DNA of 64,000 nucleotides from Sphingomonas panacisoli (GCF_007859635.1 NZ_CP042306.1:1426001-1490000), one strand, 5' to 3'; shown: positions 42,006 to 51,981, numbered from the stretch's first letter. Notes: generated by a model not told the origin, from the sequence alone. Numbers and translations: made by a program.

Positions 42006-42238
42006 CGTGCGCGAATTCCACGCGGTTCAAGACATCTTCAAATGGAAAGTCACAAAGGTCACGGGATGCGCGGCGCCAAATGCGACAAACCGTTTCGAGT
42101 AGCTGCAGCCATGTCAAAGAGCAGGGGGCACGCTGACAGACGGAATCCTACATTGGAAGCACTTTACCGCGCGGCGTCCTATCGCAATAAGGCACCAACG
42201 CTCGCGGGTCGCCGGGCGACAAGGGAGTTGCAAGGGAT

Positions 42239-44470
42239 ATGCGGGCATGGCTGATCGGGTTGGCGGCGGTGGTCGCGCCTGTCATTGTTATGGGTGGGGC
42301 GGCGATGGCCGCTGATGATGGCGCACAAGCGCTGACACTGGAACGCATCTTCGCCAGTCCCGATCTCGCGGGGCCCCAGCCGCAATCGATGAAGCTGTCG
42401 CCTGACGGCAAATTGGTGACCCTGCTGAAACCGCGGCCGGACGAGAAGAACCGGTTCGACCTGTGGGCACTCGACACCGCGACCGGCAAGGAGCGGATGC
42501 TCGTCGATTCCAAGAAGGTGGGTAGTGGCGCCGACCTGTCCGAAGCCGAAAAGATGCAGCGCGAGCGCGACCGCTCGCTAACGGGCAAGATCGGTATCGT
42601 CGCCTATGACTGGGCACCCGACGGCAAGTCGATTCTCGTACCGCTCGACGGCGACCTCTACCTCGCGACGCTCGACGGCAAGGTCACCCGGTTGACCAAT
42701 TCGCCGGGCGGCGAACTCAATCCGGTGATCAGCCCGGCCGGCGGGTATGTCAGTTTCGTTCGCGACCAGAATCTTTATGTTCAGCCGCTCGGCGGCGGCG
42801 CCGCCAAGGCGCTGACCAGCGACGGCGCGGGCACGGTGCACTGGGGCGAGGCGGAATTCGTGGCGCAGGAGGAAATCCACCGCCGCACCGGCTATTGGTG
42901 GTCGCCCAACGATCGTCTGGTAGCGGTCGAACGGTTCGACGAAGCCCCGGTCGGCATCGTCACGCGTGCGGCGATCGGCGCGGACGGGACCAAGGTGTAC
43001 AACCAGCGCTATCCGGCGGCGGGTACGCCCAACGCAACGGTGGTGATGTACGTGATCGATCCGGTCACCGGCGCGCAGGTGAAGGCCGATCTGGGGAACG
43101 ATCCCGACATCTATATCGCGCGGGTCGAATGGACGCCCGACGGCAAGACCCTGTTGGTCCAGCGCGAAAACCGCGAACAGACGCAGCTCGATATGCTCGC
43201 GGTCGATCCGGCGACGGGAAAGACCAAGACCTGGTTCAGCGAGAAAGCGGCACCGAAGAGCTGGATCAACCTGACCGACAATTACCGGTCATTGAACGAC
43301 GGCAGTCTGATTTGGTGGTCGGAGCGTGACGGGTTCGGCCATCTCTATCGCTTCGCCAAGGGTAAGTGGACCCAGCTGACCAAAGGACCGTGGGTCGTCA
43401 CCAAGCTGGTCGGCGTCGATCAGACCCGCGGGCGAGTCTACTTCGTCGGTAACAAGGACGATTTCCTCGAGCGGCAACTCTATGCCGTCGATATCGCCAA
43501 GCCCAACCAGATCACGCGGCTGACCGAAAATGGCTGGTGGAATGGCGGCGCGGTGATGGACGATGCGGCGACGCGCGTGATCGTGACGCGATCCAACCCC
43601 GACCAACCGCCGCAGACCTATCTTGCCGACCCGACGGGCAAGCGGATCGCGTGGATCAACGAGAATGCGGTGAAGCCGGGGCATCCCTTCTATCCGTATC
43701 TCGCCCAGAAAAAGCAGCGGACGTTCGGGAGCTTCAAGGCGAGCGACGGAACGACGCTCTACTACGAAATGATCACGCCCAAGCTGGAACCCGGCAAGCG
43801 TTACCCTGTCTTTTACTGGCATTATGGCGGCCCGGGCACGGGGCAGGCGGTGACGCGCGAATGGGGCGATCCGCTCAACGGCTATATCGCCGACCAAGGA
43901 TACATCTTTTTCCGCGTCGATAACCGCGGCGTCAACAATCGGGGTAAGGCGTTCGAGGACCATCTGTATCGCGCGATGGGCAGCGTGGAAGTGGAGGATC
44001 AGCTAGCCGGCGCGAAGTGGCTGAAGACGCAGTCGTACGTCGATCCCGATCGGATCGGCATCTATGGCTGGTCGTATGGCGGGTACATGACGCTCAAGAT
44101 GCTCGAAGCCAATCCAGGGGTCTACGCGGCAGGGGTTGCCGGCGCGCCGGTCACGAAGTGGGAATTGTACGACACCCATTACACCGAGCGATACCTGGGC
44201 AACCCGAAGACCGATCCGAAAACCTACCTGACGTCGAACGCGATGGCCGATGCGACCAAGATCAGCGATCCGTTGTTGCTGATGCATGGCATGTCGGACG
44301 ACAATGTCGTGTTCGAAAACTCGACGGCGTTCGCTGCAAAGTTGCAGGCCGCCAATCGCCCGTTCGAAATGATGTTCTACCCGGGCAAGACCCACGCCGC
44401 GGTCAGGAATGCCCATGCGTGGGGCACGATTCTGGATTTCTTCGACCGCAAGGTGAAGAACAAGCGCTAG
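42239..44470 (+). CDS. S9 family prolyl oligopeptidase / dipeptidyl peptidase IV
   Basis: 743 aa with a signal peptide (MRAWLIGLAAVVAPVIVMGG ending AMA), so periplasmic. N-terminal beta-propeller (about 60-480; includes WVAQEEIHRR-like EFVAQEEIHRRTGYWWSPND), then an alpha/beta hydrolase with GWSYGG (Ser612), MSDDNV (Asp687) and KTHAAV (His719). The EE pair in the propeller is the substrate-N-terminus anchor in DPP4. AAGGGAG and AAGGGAT precede the ATG. Its stop shares CTAG with the opposing gene. Confidence 0.92.
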   Translation: MRAWLIGLAAVVAPVIVMGGAAMAADDGAQALTLERIFASPDLAGPQPQSMKLSPDGKLVTLLKPRPDEKNRFDLWALDTATGKERMLVDSKKVGSGADLSEAEKMQRERDRSLTGKIGIVAYDWAPDGKSILVPLDGDLYLATLDGKVTRLTNSPGGELNPVISPAGGYVSFVRDQNLYVQPLGGGAAKALTSDGAGTVHWGEAEFVAQEEIHRRTGYWWSPNDRLVAVERFDEAPVGIVTRAAIGADGTKVYNQRYPAAGTPNATVVMYVIDPVTGAQVKADLGNDPDIYIARVEWTPDGKTLLVQRENREQTQLDMLAVDPATGKTKTWFSEKAAPKSWINLTDNYRSLNDGSLIWWSERDGFGHLYRFAKGKWTQLTKGPWVVTKLVGVDQTRGRVYFVGNKDDFLERQLYAVDIAKPNQITRLTENGWWNGGAVMDDAATRVIVTRSNPDQPPQTYLADPTGKRIAWINENAVKPGHPFYPYLAQKKQRTFGSFKASDGTTLYYEMITPKLEPGKRYPVFYWHYGGPGTGQAVTREWGDPLNGYIADQGYIFFRVDNRGVNNRGKAFEDHLYRAMGSVEVEDQLAGAKWLKTQSYVDPDRIGIYGWSYGGYMTLKMLEANPGVYAAGVAGAPVTKWELYDTHYTERYLGNPKTDPKTYLTSNAMADATKISDPLLLMHGMSDDNVVFENSTAFAAKLQAANRPFEMMFYPGKTHAAVRNAHAWGTILDFFDRKVKNKR

Positions 44471-45681
44471 AGCTCTCGAAGGGCGGCGATCAGGCGGTCG
44501 ATCTCTTCGATCGTGGCGTAGTGGCACAGACCGACGCGGAGCAGTCCGCCCGCGTCGGTCAGGTCCAAGCGGGCGATGACCTCAACCGCGTAGAAATGGC
44601 CAGCCCAGGCGAAGATCCCACGGTCGGCGAGGTGTTGGGCGATGGCGTGTGGGTCGTGGCCGTCGAGCGTGAACGAGAAGGTCGGGACGCGTCCTTCCAT
44701 CGTTGGCGGTCCCCATAGTTTGAGGCCGGGGATCGTCGCGAAGCCCGCGAGCAGACGCTCTCCGATCGTGCGTTCGTAGGCGGTCGCTGCGGACATCGCC
44801 GCGACCAAGCGCGCGCGCCGGCTGTTGGCGGCGGGATCGACCTGTTCGCCGAGCCATTCGAGATAGTCGATCGTGCCAAGCACCCCGGCCTGACCCTCGA
44901 ACGACGGCGTGCCGGTCTCGAAGCGGTGCGCGGCGTCGTTGCCGGCCGGGCTGACCTTGTAGGCGTTAGGTGCGAGCCCGGGGCGCATCCACAGCACGCC
45001 CTGGTGCGGCCCGAAGAATTTGTACGGTGAACACGCCAGGAAGTCGCAGCCGAGCGCGACGACGTCGGTGACAACGTGCGGCACCGACTGGACGGCGTCG
45101 ATATAGGTGAGGGCGCTGCTGCGTTCCCGGACCAGCGCACAGGCTTCGGCGATCGGGTTGAGCGTGCCGAGCGCGTTGCTCGCGGCGCCAAGGGCGACCA
45201 GTTTCGTCTTCGGGCCGAGCAATGCCGCCAGATCGTCGAGCGACCAGCGCCCCGTCGCCGGATCGAAATCGAGCCAGCGCACCGTCATCCCACGGTCCTC
45301 GGCAACCTGCAGCCACGGCGCGACATTTGCGTCATGGTCCAGCCGCGTGACGATCAGTTCGTCGCCCGCCTGCCATTCTCGCGACAACGCCCGCGATACG
45401 GCGAAGGTCAGCGAGGTCGTGTTCGGCCCGAACGCGATGTCATCCGGCTGTGCGCCGAGCAGGTCGGCAATCGCGGCATGCGCTTCCGCCGACACCTGAT
45501 CGGTCTCGATCGAGGTCGCGAACGGCCCGCCTGCATTGGCGGTGCCATCGGTCAAATGCCGCGTCATCGCTGCGATCGCGGCGTCGCACGCCTGCGTCCC
45601 ACCTGGAGCGTCGAAGAATACCGTGCCGCGCTTCAGAGCAGGGAAACGCGCGCGCACCGCATCGATCGGGAAGTCTGGCAT
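44467..45681 (-). CDS. Cysteine-desulfurase-like class V aminotransferase
   Basis: 404 aa, PLP-dependent. FFDAPGGTQACDAAIAAMTR at the N-terminus and CSPYKFFGPHQGVLWMR, with the PLP Lys, are typical of the TIGR01976 group annotated as cysteine desulfurase-like. The mobile-loop cysteine that true IscS/SufS enzymes use is not visible, so another activity (lyase or transaminase) is possible. AAGGA lies before ATG 45681; the upstream ATG 45723 is unlikely. Confidence 0.85.
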   Translation of the reverse strand: MPDFPIDAVRARFPALKRGTVFFDAPGGTQACDAAIAAMTRHLTDGTANAGGPFATSIETDQVSAEAHAAIADLLGAQPDDIAFGPNTTSLTFAVSRALSREWQAGDELIVTRLDHDANVAPWLQVAEDRGMTVRWLDFDPATGRWSLDDLAALLGPKTKLVALGAASNALGTLNPIAEACALVRERSSALTYIDAVQSVPHVVTDVVALGCDFLACSPYKFFGPHQGVLWMRPGLAPNAYKVSPAGNDAAHRFETGTPSFEGQAGVLGTIDYLEWLGEQVDPAANSRRARLVAAMSAATAYERTIGERLLAGFATIPGLKLWGPPTMEGRVPTFSFTLDGHDPHAIAQHLADRGIFAWAGHFYAVEVIARLDLTDAGGLLRVGLCHYATIEEIDRLIAALREL

Positions 45682-45787
45682 CAATCTGTCCTTCGCTGCG
45701 TCCCAAGAAAAGCGCGCTTCCATTCTGGCGTCTGGGGCCTAAGTAGCAAGCGCCGCCGGGCGAGGCGGGCGATTAAGGAACGATGTG

Positions 45788-46816
45788 ATGGGTTACCGGG
45801 TGGTGGTCGCGGGCGCGACCGGCAATGTCGGGCGCGAGATGCTCAATATCCTGGCGGAACGCGAGTTCCCGGCCGACGAGATCGCGGTCGTCGCGTCGTC
45901 GCGTTCGACGGGCGATATGGTCGATTACGGCGAGACCGGCAAACAGCTCAAGATTCAGAACATCGAGCATTTCGATCCTGAGGGCTGGGACATCGCGTTG
46001 TTCGCCATCGGGTCCGAGGCAACCAAAATCCACGCCCCTCGCTTTGCCGCCGCGGGCTGCACGGTGATCGACAATTCGTCGCTGTACCGCATGGACCCCG
46101 ACGTGCCGCTGATCGTGCCCGAGGTGAACCCGGAAGCGATAGAGGGCTATCGCGCGAAGAACATCATCGCCAACCCGAACTGCTCGACTGCGCAGATGGT
46201 CGTCGCGTTGAAGCCGCTGCACGACGCCGCGACGATCAAGCGCGTCGTCGTCGCCACCTATCAGTCGGTGTCGGGCGCGGGCAAAGTGGGGATGGATGAG
46301 CTGTTCGAACAATCGCGCGACATCTTCGTCGGCAATTCCGCCACACCGCACAAATTCACCAAGCAGATCGCGTTCAACGTGATTCCGCATATCGACAGCT
46401 TCCTCGACGACGGGTCGACCAAGGAAGAGTGGAAAATGGTGGTCGAGACCAAGAAGATCCTCGATCCCAAGATCAAGGTCACCGCGACGTGCGTGCGCGT
46501 GCCGGTGTTCGTCGGCCATTCCGAAGCGATCAATATCGAATTCGAGGACGAGATCAGCGCCGCCGAGGCCAAGCGCATCTTGCGCGAGGCGCCGGGGGTG
46601 ATGCTGGTCGATAAGCACGAGGATGGCGGCTACGTCACCCCGGTCGAATGCGTCGGCGAATATGCCACTTTCGTCAGTCGCGTGCGCGAAGATCCGACGG
46701 TCGACAACGGTCTGAGCCTATGGTGCGTCAGCGACAATCTCCGCAAGGGCGCGGCGCTGAATGCGGTGCAGATCGCGGAGTTGCTCGGACGGCGCCACTT
46801 GCAGAAAGCGGCCTAA
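45788..46816 (+). CDS. asd: Aspartate-semialdehyde dehydrogenase
   Basis: Reduces aspartyl phosphate to the semialdehyde for lysine, threonine, methionine and peptidoglycan precursors. 342 aa: NADP motif GATGNVG (9-15), catalytic Cys132 in NPNCST, and SVSGAGKVGMDEL. AAGGA lies about 9 bases before ATG 45788; GTG 45785 is in frame but not preferred. Followed by a dispersed repeat. Confidence 0.96.
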   Translation: MGYRVVVAGATGNVGREMLNILAEREFPADEIAVVASSRSTGDMVDYGETGKQLKIQNIEHFDPEGWDIALFAIGSEATKIHAPRFAAAGCTVIDNSSLYRMDPDVPLIVPEVNPEAIEGYRAKNIIANPNCSTAQMVVALKPLHDAATIKRVVVATYQSVSGAGKVGMDELFEQSRDIFVGNSATPHKFTKQIAFNVIPHIDSFLDDGSTKEEWKMVVETKKILDPKIKVTATCVRVPVFVGHSEAINIEFEDEISAAEAKRILREAPGVMLVDKHEDGGYVTPVECVGEYATFVSRVREDPTVDNGLSLWCVSDNLRKGAALNAVQIAELLGRRHLQKAA

Positions 46817-46819
46817 GTT

Positions 46820-46975
46820 ATTCCTCCCCGAGTTTGCTCGGGGAGGGGGACCATTTGCATGGCAAATGGTGGAGGGGAATTGGGGAAGGCTATCCTCGCC
46901 GCTGCGCGGCTGCGGCCCCTCCACCAAGCCGCTTCGCGCCTTGGTTCCCCTCCATCTGCGATGGGGAGGATTTGA
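46820..46975. repeat. Dispersed intergenic repeat, copy B
   Basis: Starts TTCCTCCCCGAGTTTGCTCG and contains GGGACCATTTGC, ATGGCAAATGGTGGAGGGG, CCTCGCCGCTGCGCGGCTGC and a final ATGGGGAGGATTT. The blocks occur in the same order and orientation as in copy A (6780-6937). The last bases GGGGAGGA serve as Shine-Dalgarno sequence for the gene that follows. Confidence 0.85.
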
Positions 46976-46978
46976 GTG

Positions 46979-47623
46979 ATGCGGGCCGATCTCTATTTCT
47001 CGTTCCGCAGCCCCTATTCGTATCTCGCGCTGCCGCGCTGGCGGGCGATCCAGCGCGACTACGACCTCACGATCGACCTCAAGCCAGTCTATCCGCTCGC
47101 GATCCGCCAGCCCGATTTCTTCGAGCGCAACCACCCCAACTGGCTGGGATACACGATCCGCGACGTCATGCGTGTGGCGCAGCATGCAGGAATCCCCTTT
47201 GCACCGCCGCGGCCCGACCCGATCGTGCAGAACGTCATGACTCGGCAGATCGCCGACGAGCAGCCGTACATCTACCGTCTGGTCCGCACCGGTCAGGTCG
47301 CGGCGCGGCGGGGCAGGGGCTTCGCCTTTGCGGATGAAGTTGCCCAGCTGATCTGGGGCGGCACGGCCGGTTGGCATGAAGGCGATCATCTCGCCGGGGC
47401 GGCAGCGCGGGCCGGGCTCGATATGACGGAACTCGACGCCGACGCGGAAGCCGATGCACAGGCGATCGACGCCGAGGTCGCCGCGAACCAGACGGCGCTG
47501 GAGGCGGCCGGGCATTGGGGCGTGCCGACGCTCGTTTTCCAGGGAGAACCTTTCTTCGGTCAGGATCGCATCGACCTGGCGCTATGGCGGATGGAGCAGG
47601 CCGGGTTGGAGAAGCGCGGATGA
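46979..47623 (+). CDS. 2-hydroxychromene-2-carboxylate isomerase / DsbA-like protein
   Basis: 214 aa. Thioredoxin-fold of the kappa-GST/HCCA-isomerase group: YFSFRSPYSYLALPR at the start, with the active-site Ser, and HWGVPTLVFQGEPFFGQDRI near the end. No signal peptide and no CxxC. In degraders the family isomerises hydroxychromene carboxylate; in a housekeeping setting the substrate is unknown. The start follows GGGGAGGA from the repeat. Its stop overlaps the next gene by ATGA. Confidence 0.85.
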   Translation: MRADLYFSFRSPYSYLALPRWRAIQRDYDLTIDLKPVYPLAIRQPDFFERNHPNWLGYTIRDVMRVAQHAGIPFAPPRPDPIVQNVMTRQIADEQPYIYRLVRTGQVAARRGRGFAFADEVAQLIWGGTAGWHEGDHLAGAAARAGLDMTELDADAEADAQAIDAEVAANQTALEAAGHWGVPTLVFQGEPFFGQDRIDLALWRMEQAGLEKRG

Positions 47624-48057
47624 CAATCGAAGGCGGATGTCGATGCGGCGCGACGCGTTACGCCATCGCGGCCGACCACATCGACGCGATCTATTGCTGC
47701 CACTGCACCGATTGCCAGCGTTGGTCGGGCAGCGCGTTCAGCGAACAGGCGGTCGTGCGCGAAAACGCGATCAGCGCGACCGGCCCGGTCATCGAATTCA
47801 CGCTGACGACACCGAGCGGCGCGCAGTCGCACCAGCGCGCGTGCGGCGTCTGCCACAACCGGTTGTGGAATTCGAACAGCAGTCGGCCGGGGATCGTCAC
47901 CGTGCGGGCGGGAACGCTCGATCATAACCGCACCCTGACGCCGCGCGCGCATATCTGGACGAAGAGCAAGCAGCCCTGGGTCGTACTGCCCAATGATGTG
48001 CCGGCGTTCGAGGAGAATGCTCCGATCGCGGAATTCACGGCGATCCTGACCCGCTGA
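47620..48057 (+). CDS. GFA (CENP-V) family zinc protein
   Basis: 145 aa. Zinc ligands in GGCRCGATRY (Cys7, Cys9), CCHCTDCQRWSG (Cys26-Cys32) and CGVCHNRLW (Cys75, Cys78). The family includes glutathione-dependent formaldehyde-activating enzyme, but many members have other roles. Translationally coupled (ATGA) to the preceding thioredoxin-fold gene, which hints at a shared glutathione-dependent step. Confidence 0.88.
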   Translation: MTIEGGCRCGATRYAIAADHIDAIYCCHCTDCQRWSGSAFSEQAVVRENAISATGPVIEFTLTTPSGAQSHQRACGVCHNRLWNSNSSRPGIVTVRAGTLDHNRTLTPRAHIWTKSKQPWVVLPNDVPAFEENAPIAEFTAILTR

Positions 48058-48098
48058 CGGGGTGGCATTCCGCGCCTTACGCCCCTAAGTGCGCCACC

Positions 48099-48638
48099 AT
48101 GGCGCGCGCGACACGATCCGACAATTGGGGCTTTCCCCGCTGGGGCGGCTATGGCTCGTCGCGCGAGGCGACCAAGGTGCGGCTATGCGATCGGCACGGC
48201 TGTAGCGAAAAGGGCGACTGCCCGGCGCCGAAATCGCCCAACAGCCCGGAACGCTGGTATTTCTGCCAGGAGCATGCCGCCGAATATAATCGCGGCTGGA
48301 ACTACTTCGAAGGGCTGACCGCGGAGGAAGCCGCCGAGCGCGAGGCTGCGGAAACGCGCACAGCGAACGGCTACGCGCAATCGAAGCACAATGCCTGGGC
48401 GGGCCCCGGCGACGGCAGTCGATCGCGCGACGAAATGCGCGCGCTCGAACTGTTCGATCTCGATCCCGATTGCAGCTTCGACGACGTGCGTTCCGCGTGG
48501 CGCAAGATGGCCAAAGAAAACCATCCGGACCTGCGCCCCGGCGATGCCGAAGCGGCGAAGAAATTCCAGGCGATCCAGGCGGCGTACGACGTGTTGCGCG
48601 TCGCCGAGGAAGAACGGACGTGGAAGCCGGCGGGCTAA
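48099..48638 (+). CDS. DnaJ-domain protein
   Basis: 179 aa. The J domain is at the C-terminus (about 110-175; HPD at 142-144 in KENHPDLRPGD), a common arrangement in alphaproteobacterial J proteins. The N-terminal part carries RLCDRHGCSEKGDCPAPKSP and WYFCQEHAAEYNRGWNYFEG, with spaced Cys and His that may bind metal. Probably a DnaK co-chaperone. The stop overlaps the opposing glycosyltransferase stop. Confidence 0.88.
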   Translation: MARATRSDNWGFPRWGGYGSSREATKVRLCDRHGCSEKGDCPAPKSPNSPERWYFCQEHAAEYNRGWNYFEGLTAEEAAEREAAETRTANGYAQSKHNAWAGPGDGSRSRDEMRALELFDLDPDCSFDDVRSAWRKMAKENHPDLRPGDAEAAKKFQAIQAAYDVLRVAEEERTWKPAG

Positions 48639-49786
48639 CGGCCGCGCCGTGCCATCAAATCGAGATACGCGGTCAGTACCGCTTCGTTGACCGGATCCCA
48701 TTCGTAGACCTTGGCTGCGTCATGCCCCGCCTGCCCGGCGTTACGACGCAGATCGTTGTCCTGAACCAACCGCTGGATCGCGTCGGCATAGGCGCCGACG
48801 TCGCGCGGCGGGACCAGGAAGCCGGTTACGCCGTCCTCGACCAGATCGACCGCGCCGGTTGCGCGGGCGGCCACCACCGGCACGCCAGCAGCCATCGCCT
48901 CCGCAGTCACGTTGCCGAACGTCTCTGTCACGCTGGGATTGAAGAACACGTCCATCGACGCGACCGCGCGGCCCAGATCGTCGCCACTCTGGAACCCTGT
49001 GAAGGCCGCTTCCGGCACACGCTCCGCGAACCAGTCGCGCGCGGGACCTTCGCCGATCACCATCACCCGATGCGGCACGCCACGGCGCGTCAGCTCGTTC
49101 ATCACGTCGGCGAAGATATCGAGGCCCTTTTCGAGCACGAGCCGGCCGAGGAAACCGACCGCCACTTCGTCGTCGGCGATCCCCAGCGAACGGCGCCATT
49201 CGAAGCTGCGCGCTTCGGGTTTGAAGCGATTGTGATCGACCCCGCGCGACCAGATGCCGATCGGCTTGGTCACGCCCCAGCCGCGCAGCAATTCGCCCGA
49301 CGACGGGGCCGGTACGACGATCTGGTCGGCGCGGTTGTAGAACCGCGTCAGCATCTTGATCAGCAGCGGGACGGTGAACCCGATATGATAATAAGGCGGG
49401 TAAGTCTCGAACCGCGTGTGCATCGAAATGAACGAGGCGATGTTGTTCCGCCGGGCCCAGGTCAGCGCGCGATGGCCGAGAATGTCCGGCGCCGACAGAT
49501 GAACGATATTGGGCGCAAACGCTTCCAGGTCGCGCCGCGCCGCCGATGTGAGCCCGCGCGCGAGCTTGAACTCGTCGCGCCCGCCCGGCATCGGCACCGA
49601 CGGCACACTCACCAGATCTCCGGTCGGCGGAAAGGCCGGGGTGTCGGTGGTCGGCGAATAGACGCGAACCGTCACCCCACGCGACAGCAGGTGGCCGACA
49701 AGCTTGTTGAGAGCCTGGTTCGCGCCGTCGCGGACATAATTGTAGTTGCCCGAGAATAGCGCGACGCGAAGATCGCTAGGTTCCAT
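48635..49786 (-). CDS. GT4 family glycosyltransferase
   Basis: 383 aa, GT-B fold. N-terminal domain FSGNYNYVRDGANQALNKLV; C-terminal domain with GFLGRLVLEKGLDIF, the donor-binding ETFGNVTAEAMAAGVPVVAA (E-x7-E) and LVEDGVTGFLVP. Similar to mannosyl- or sulfoquinovosyl-type lipid transferases; donor and acceptor are unknown. Soluble or membrane-associated. It is divergent from the GST gene with 67 bases between. Confidence 0.88.
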   Translation of the reverse strand: MEPSDLRVALFSGNYNYVRDGANQALNKLVGHLLSRGVTVRVYSPTTDTPAFPPTGDLVSVPSVPMPGGRDEFKLARGLTSAARRDLEAFAPNIVHLSAPDILGHRALTWARRNNIASFISMHTRFETYPPYYHIGFTVPLLIKMLTRFYNRADQIVVPAPSSGELLRGWGVTKPIGIWSRGVDHNRFKPEARSFEWRRSLGIADDEVAVGFLGRLVLEKGLDIFADVMNELTRRGVPHRVMVIGEGPARDWFAERVPEAAFTGFQSGDDLGRAVASMDVFFNPSVTETFGNVTAEAMAAGVPVVAARATGAVDLVEDGVTGFLVPPRDVGAYADAIQRLVQDNDLRRNAGQAGHDAAKVYEWDPVNEAVLTAYLDLMARRGR

Positions 49787-49853
49787 CCGCCGCCCATAGC
49801 GGGATGAAACCGGCTTGCCTATCTAGGCCGCGACCAGAACATGGAGATGGACG

Positions 49854-50561
49854 ATGGCCGACCTTTCGCGCTTCCCGATCACCGGCAAATGGCCCGCAGC
49901 GGACCCGAACGTGCTGCAATATTACGGCCTGCCCACGCCCAACGGCGTGAAAGTGTCGATCATGCTCGAGGAGACCGGGCTGCCCTACGAGGTACATCTG
50001 GTCGATTTCGCCAAGAACGATCAGAAGTCGCCCGAATTCCTCAGCCTCAATCCCAACGGGAAGATTCCGGCGATCGTCGATCCGGACGGCCCCGGCGGAG
50101 AGCCGATCGGTCTGTTCGAGAGCGGTGCGATCCTGCTCTACCTCGCCGACAAGACCGGGAAGTTCATCCCGAGCGACCCGGTCGAGCGTTGGGAAACGAT
50201 TGCGTGGCTGATGTGGCAGATGGGCGGCTTGGGCCCGATGTTCGGCCAGCTCGGGTTCTTCAACAAGTTCGCGGGCAAGGACTATGAGGACAAGCGCCCG
50301 CGCGATCGGTACGTCGATGAGAGCAAGCGATTGCTCGGCGTACTCGATTCCAGGCTGGACGAACGTCGATGGATCATGGGCGATCAATACACGATCGCCG
50401 ACATCGCGACGTTGGGTTGGGTCCGTAACTTGATCACGTTCTATGAGGCGCGCGACATCGTCGGGTTCGACGATTTCACGAACGTCGCTGCATGGCTCGA
50501 GCGCGGGCTGGCGCGGCCCGCGGTGGCCAAGGGGCTGACGATTCCGGCGCGGCCGAGTTGA
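49854..50561 (+). CDS. Glutathione S-transferase, YfcG-like
   Basis: 235 aa. N-terminal thioredoxin fold with YYGLPTPNGVKVSIMLEETG, NPNGKIPAIVDPDGPGGEPI and LFESGAILLYLADKTG, then an all-helical C-terminal domain with WQMGGLGPMFGQLGFF. These are close to E. coli YfcG, a disulfide-bond reductase using two glutathiones. GGAGATGGACG precedes the ATG. Confidence 0.9.
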   Translation: MADLSRFPITGKWPAADPNVLQYYGLPTPNGVKVSIMLEETGLPYEVHLVDFAKNDQKSPEFLSLNPNGKIPAIVDPDGPGGEPIGLFESGAILLYLADKTGKFIPSDPVERWETIAWLMWQMGGLGPMFGQLGFFNKFAGKDYEDKRPRDRYVDESKRLLGVLDSRLDERRWIMGDQYTIADIATLGWVRNLITFYEARDIVGFDDFTNVAAWLERGLARPAVAKGLTIPARPS

Positions 50562-50602
50562 TTTTTGTTCCCATAACGTTCCCTTTCATCTAAGGGGCCG
50601 TC

Positions 50603-51970
50603 ATGGCCAAACCCCAGAAGCGCTACGTCTGCCAATCGTGCGGCTCGGTCGCGTCGCGGTGGCAGGGACAGTGCGTCGATTGCAGCGAGTGGAATACGCT
50701 GATCGAGGAAGTCGGCGGGAACGTCACGCCGTTCCAGGCCAAGCATAACCTACAGTCCGGCGGCCGTGCGATCGCGTTGATTGGGCTGGATGCCGAGGTC
50801 GCGTTGCCGGAGCGGATGGCGACGGGAATCGCTGAGCTCGACCGCGCGATGGGGGGCGGGTTCGTCGAGGCCTCCGCGACGCTGATCGGCGGCGATCCGG
50901 GGATCGGGAAATCGACCCTGCTGCTGCAGGCTGCGGCCGAACTCGCACGGCGTGGGCAGCGCGTCGTCTATGTGTCGGGTGAGGAAGCGGCCGACCAGGT
51001 ACGGTTGCGCGCGCGGCGGTTGGGGCTGGGCGATGCGCCTGTCGAACTCGCCGCGGCGACATCGACACGCGACATCCTGACGACGCTGGGCCAGGGACAA
51101 CCGCCAGCGCTGCTTGTCATCGATTCGATCCAGACGATGCATTCCGACTTGATCGAGGGTGCGCCAGGGACCGTGAGCCAGGTCCGCGCGTCGGCGCAGG
51201 AACTGATCCGCTTCGCGAAGGAGCGTGGATCGGCGCTGGTGCTAGTCGGACACGTGACCAAGGACGGCAGCATCGCGGGACCGCGCGTGCTCGAGCATAT
51301 GGTCGATACCGTGCTGAGCTTCGAGGGTGAACGCAGCCATCAGTACCGCATCCTCCGCGCGATCAAGAACCGCTTCGGGGGCACCGACGAGATCGGCGTG
51401 TTCTCGATGGAAACGGGCGGGCTGAGCGAGGTCGCCAACCCGTCGGCGCTGTTCCTGACGCATCGCGAGGAAGGCATGACCGGTGCAACGGTATTTCCCG
51501 CGCTGGAGGGCACGCGGCCGGTGCTGGTCGAAGTGCAGGCGCTGGTCGTGCGGCTGGCGTCGGGCGCGACGCCACGGCGTGCGGTGGTCGGCTGGGACAG
51601 CGGGCGGCTGGCGATGATCCTCGCGGTGCTGGAGGCGCGCTGTGGGCTCAGTTTCTCGACCTGCGAAGTCTATCTCAACATCGCCGGCGGCTATCGCGTG
51701 CAGGACCCGGCGGCGGACCTGGCGGTGGCGGCGGCGCTGATCTCCGCGCTCAGCGAGCGGCCGGTGCCTGCGGACGCGGTCGCGTTCGGCGAAATCGCGC
51801 TGTCGGGCGAAGTGCGGCCCGTCGCGCACGCGCCACTCCGGCTGAAGGAAGCCGCCAAGCTGGGATTCGAGCACGCGCTCGGCCCCTCGGCGACCAAAAG
51901 CGACGGGATGCGGGTCAGCGGATTCAAGACGTTGGGCGCGCTCGTTGACCATATGCTGGGGCGCGGTTAG
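50603..51970 (+). CDS. radA: DNA repair protein RadA
   Basis: 455 aa. C4 zinc finger (Cys10, Cys13, Cys24, Cys27), RecA-like ATPase with Walker A GDPGIGKS (97-104), the RadA-specific KNRFGGTDEIG, and a Lon-protease-like C-terminal domain with SGEVRPVAHAPLRLKEAAKL. Drives branch migration in recombination. Followed 11 bases later by cvpA. Confidence 0.97.
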   Translation: MAKPQKRYVCQSCGSVASRWQGQCVDCSEWNTLIEEVGGNVTPFQAKHNLQSGGRAIALIGLDAEVALPERMATGIAELDRAMGGGFVEASATLIGGDPGIGKSTLLLQAAAELARRGQRVVYVSGEEAADQVRLRARRLGLGDAPVELAAATSTRDILTTLGQGQPPALLVIDSIQTMHSDLIEGAPGTVSQVRASAQELIRFAKERGSALVLVGHVTKDGSIAGPRVLEHMVDTVLSFEGERSHQYRILRAIKNRFGGTDEIGVFSMETGGLSEVANPSALFLTHREEGMTGATVFPALEGTRPVLVEVQALVVRLASGATPRRAVVGWDSGRLAMILAVLEARCGLSFSTCEVYLNIAGGYRVQDPAADLAVAAALISALSERPVPADAVAFGEIALSGEVRPVAHAPLRLKEAAKLGFEHALGPSATKSDGMRVSGFKTLGALVDHMLGRG

Positions 51971-51981
51971 CTCTCCCGATC

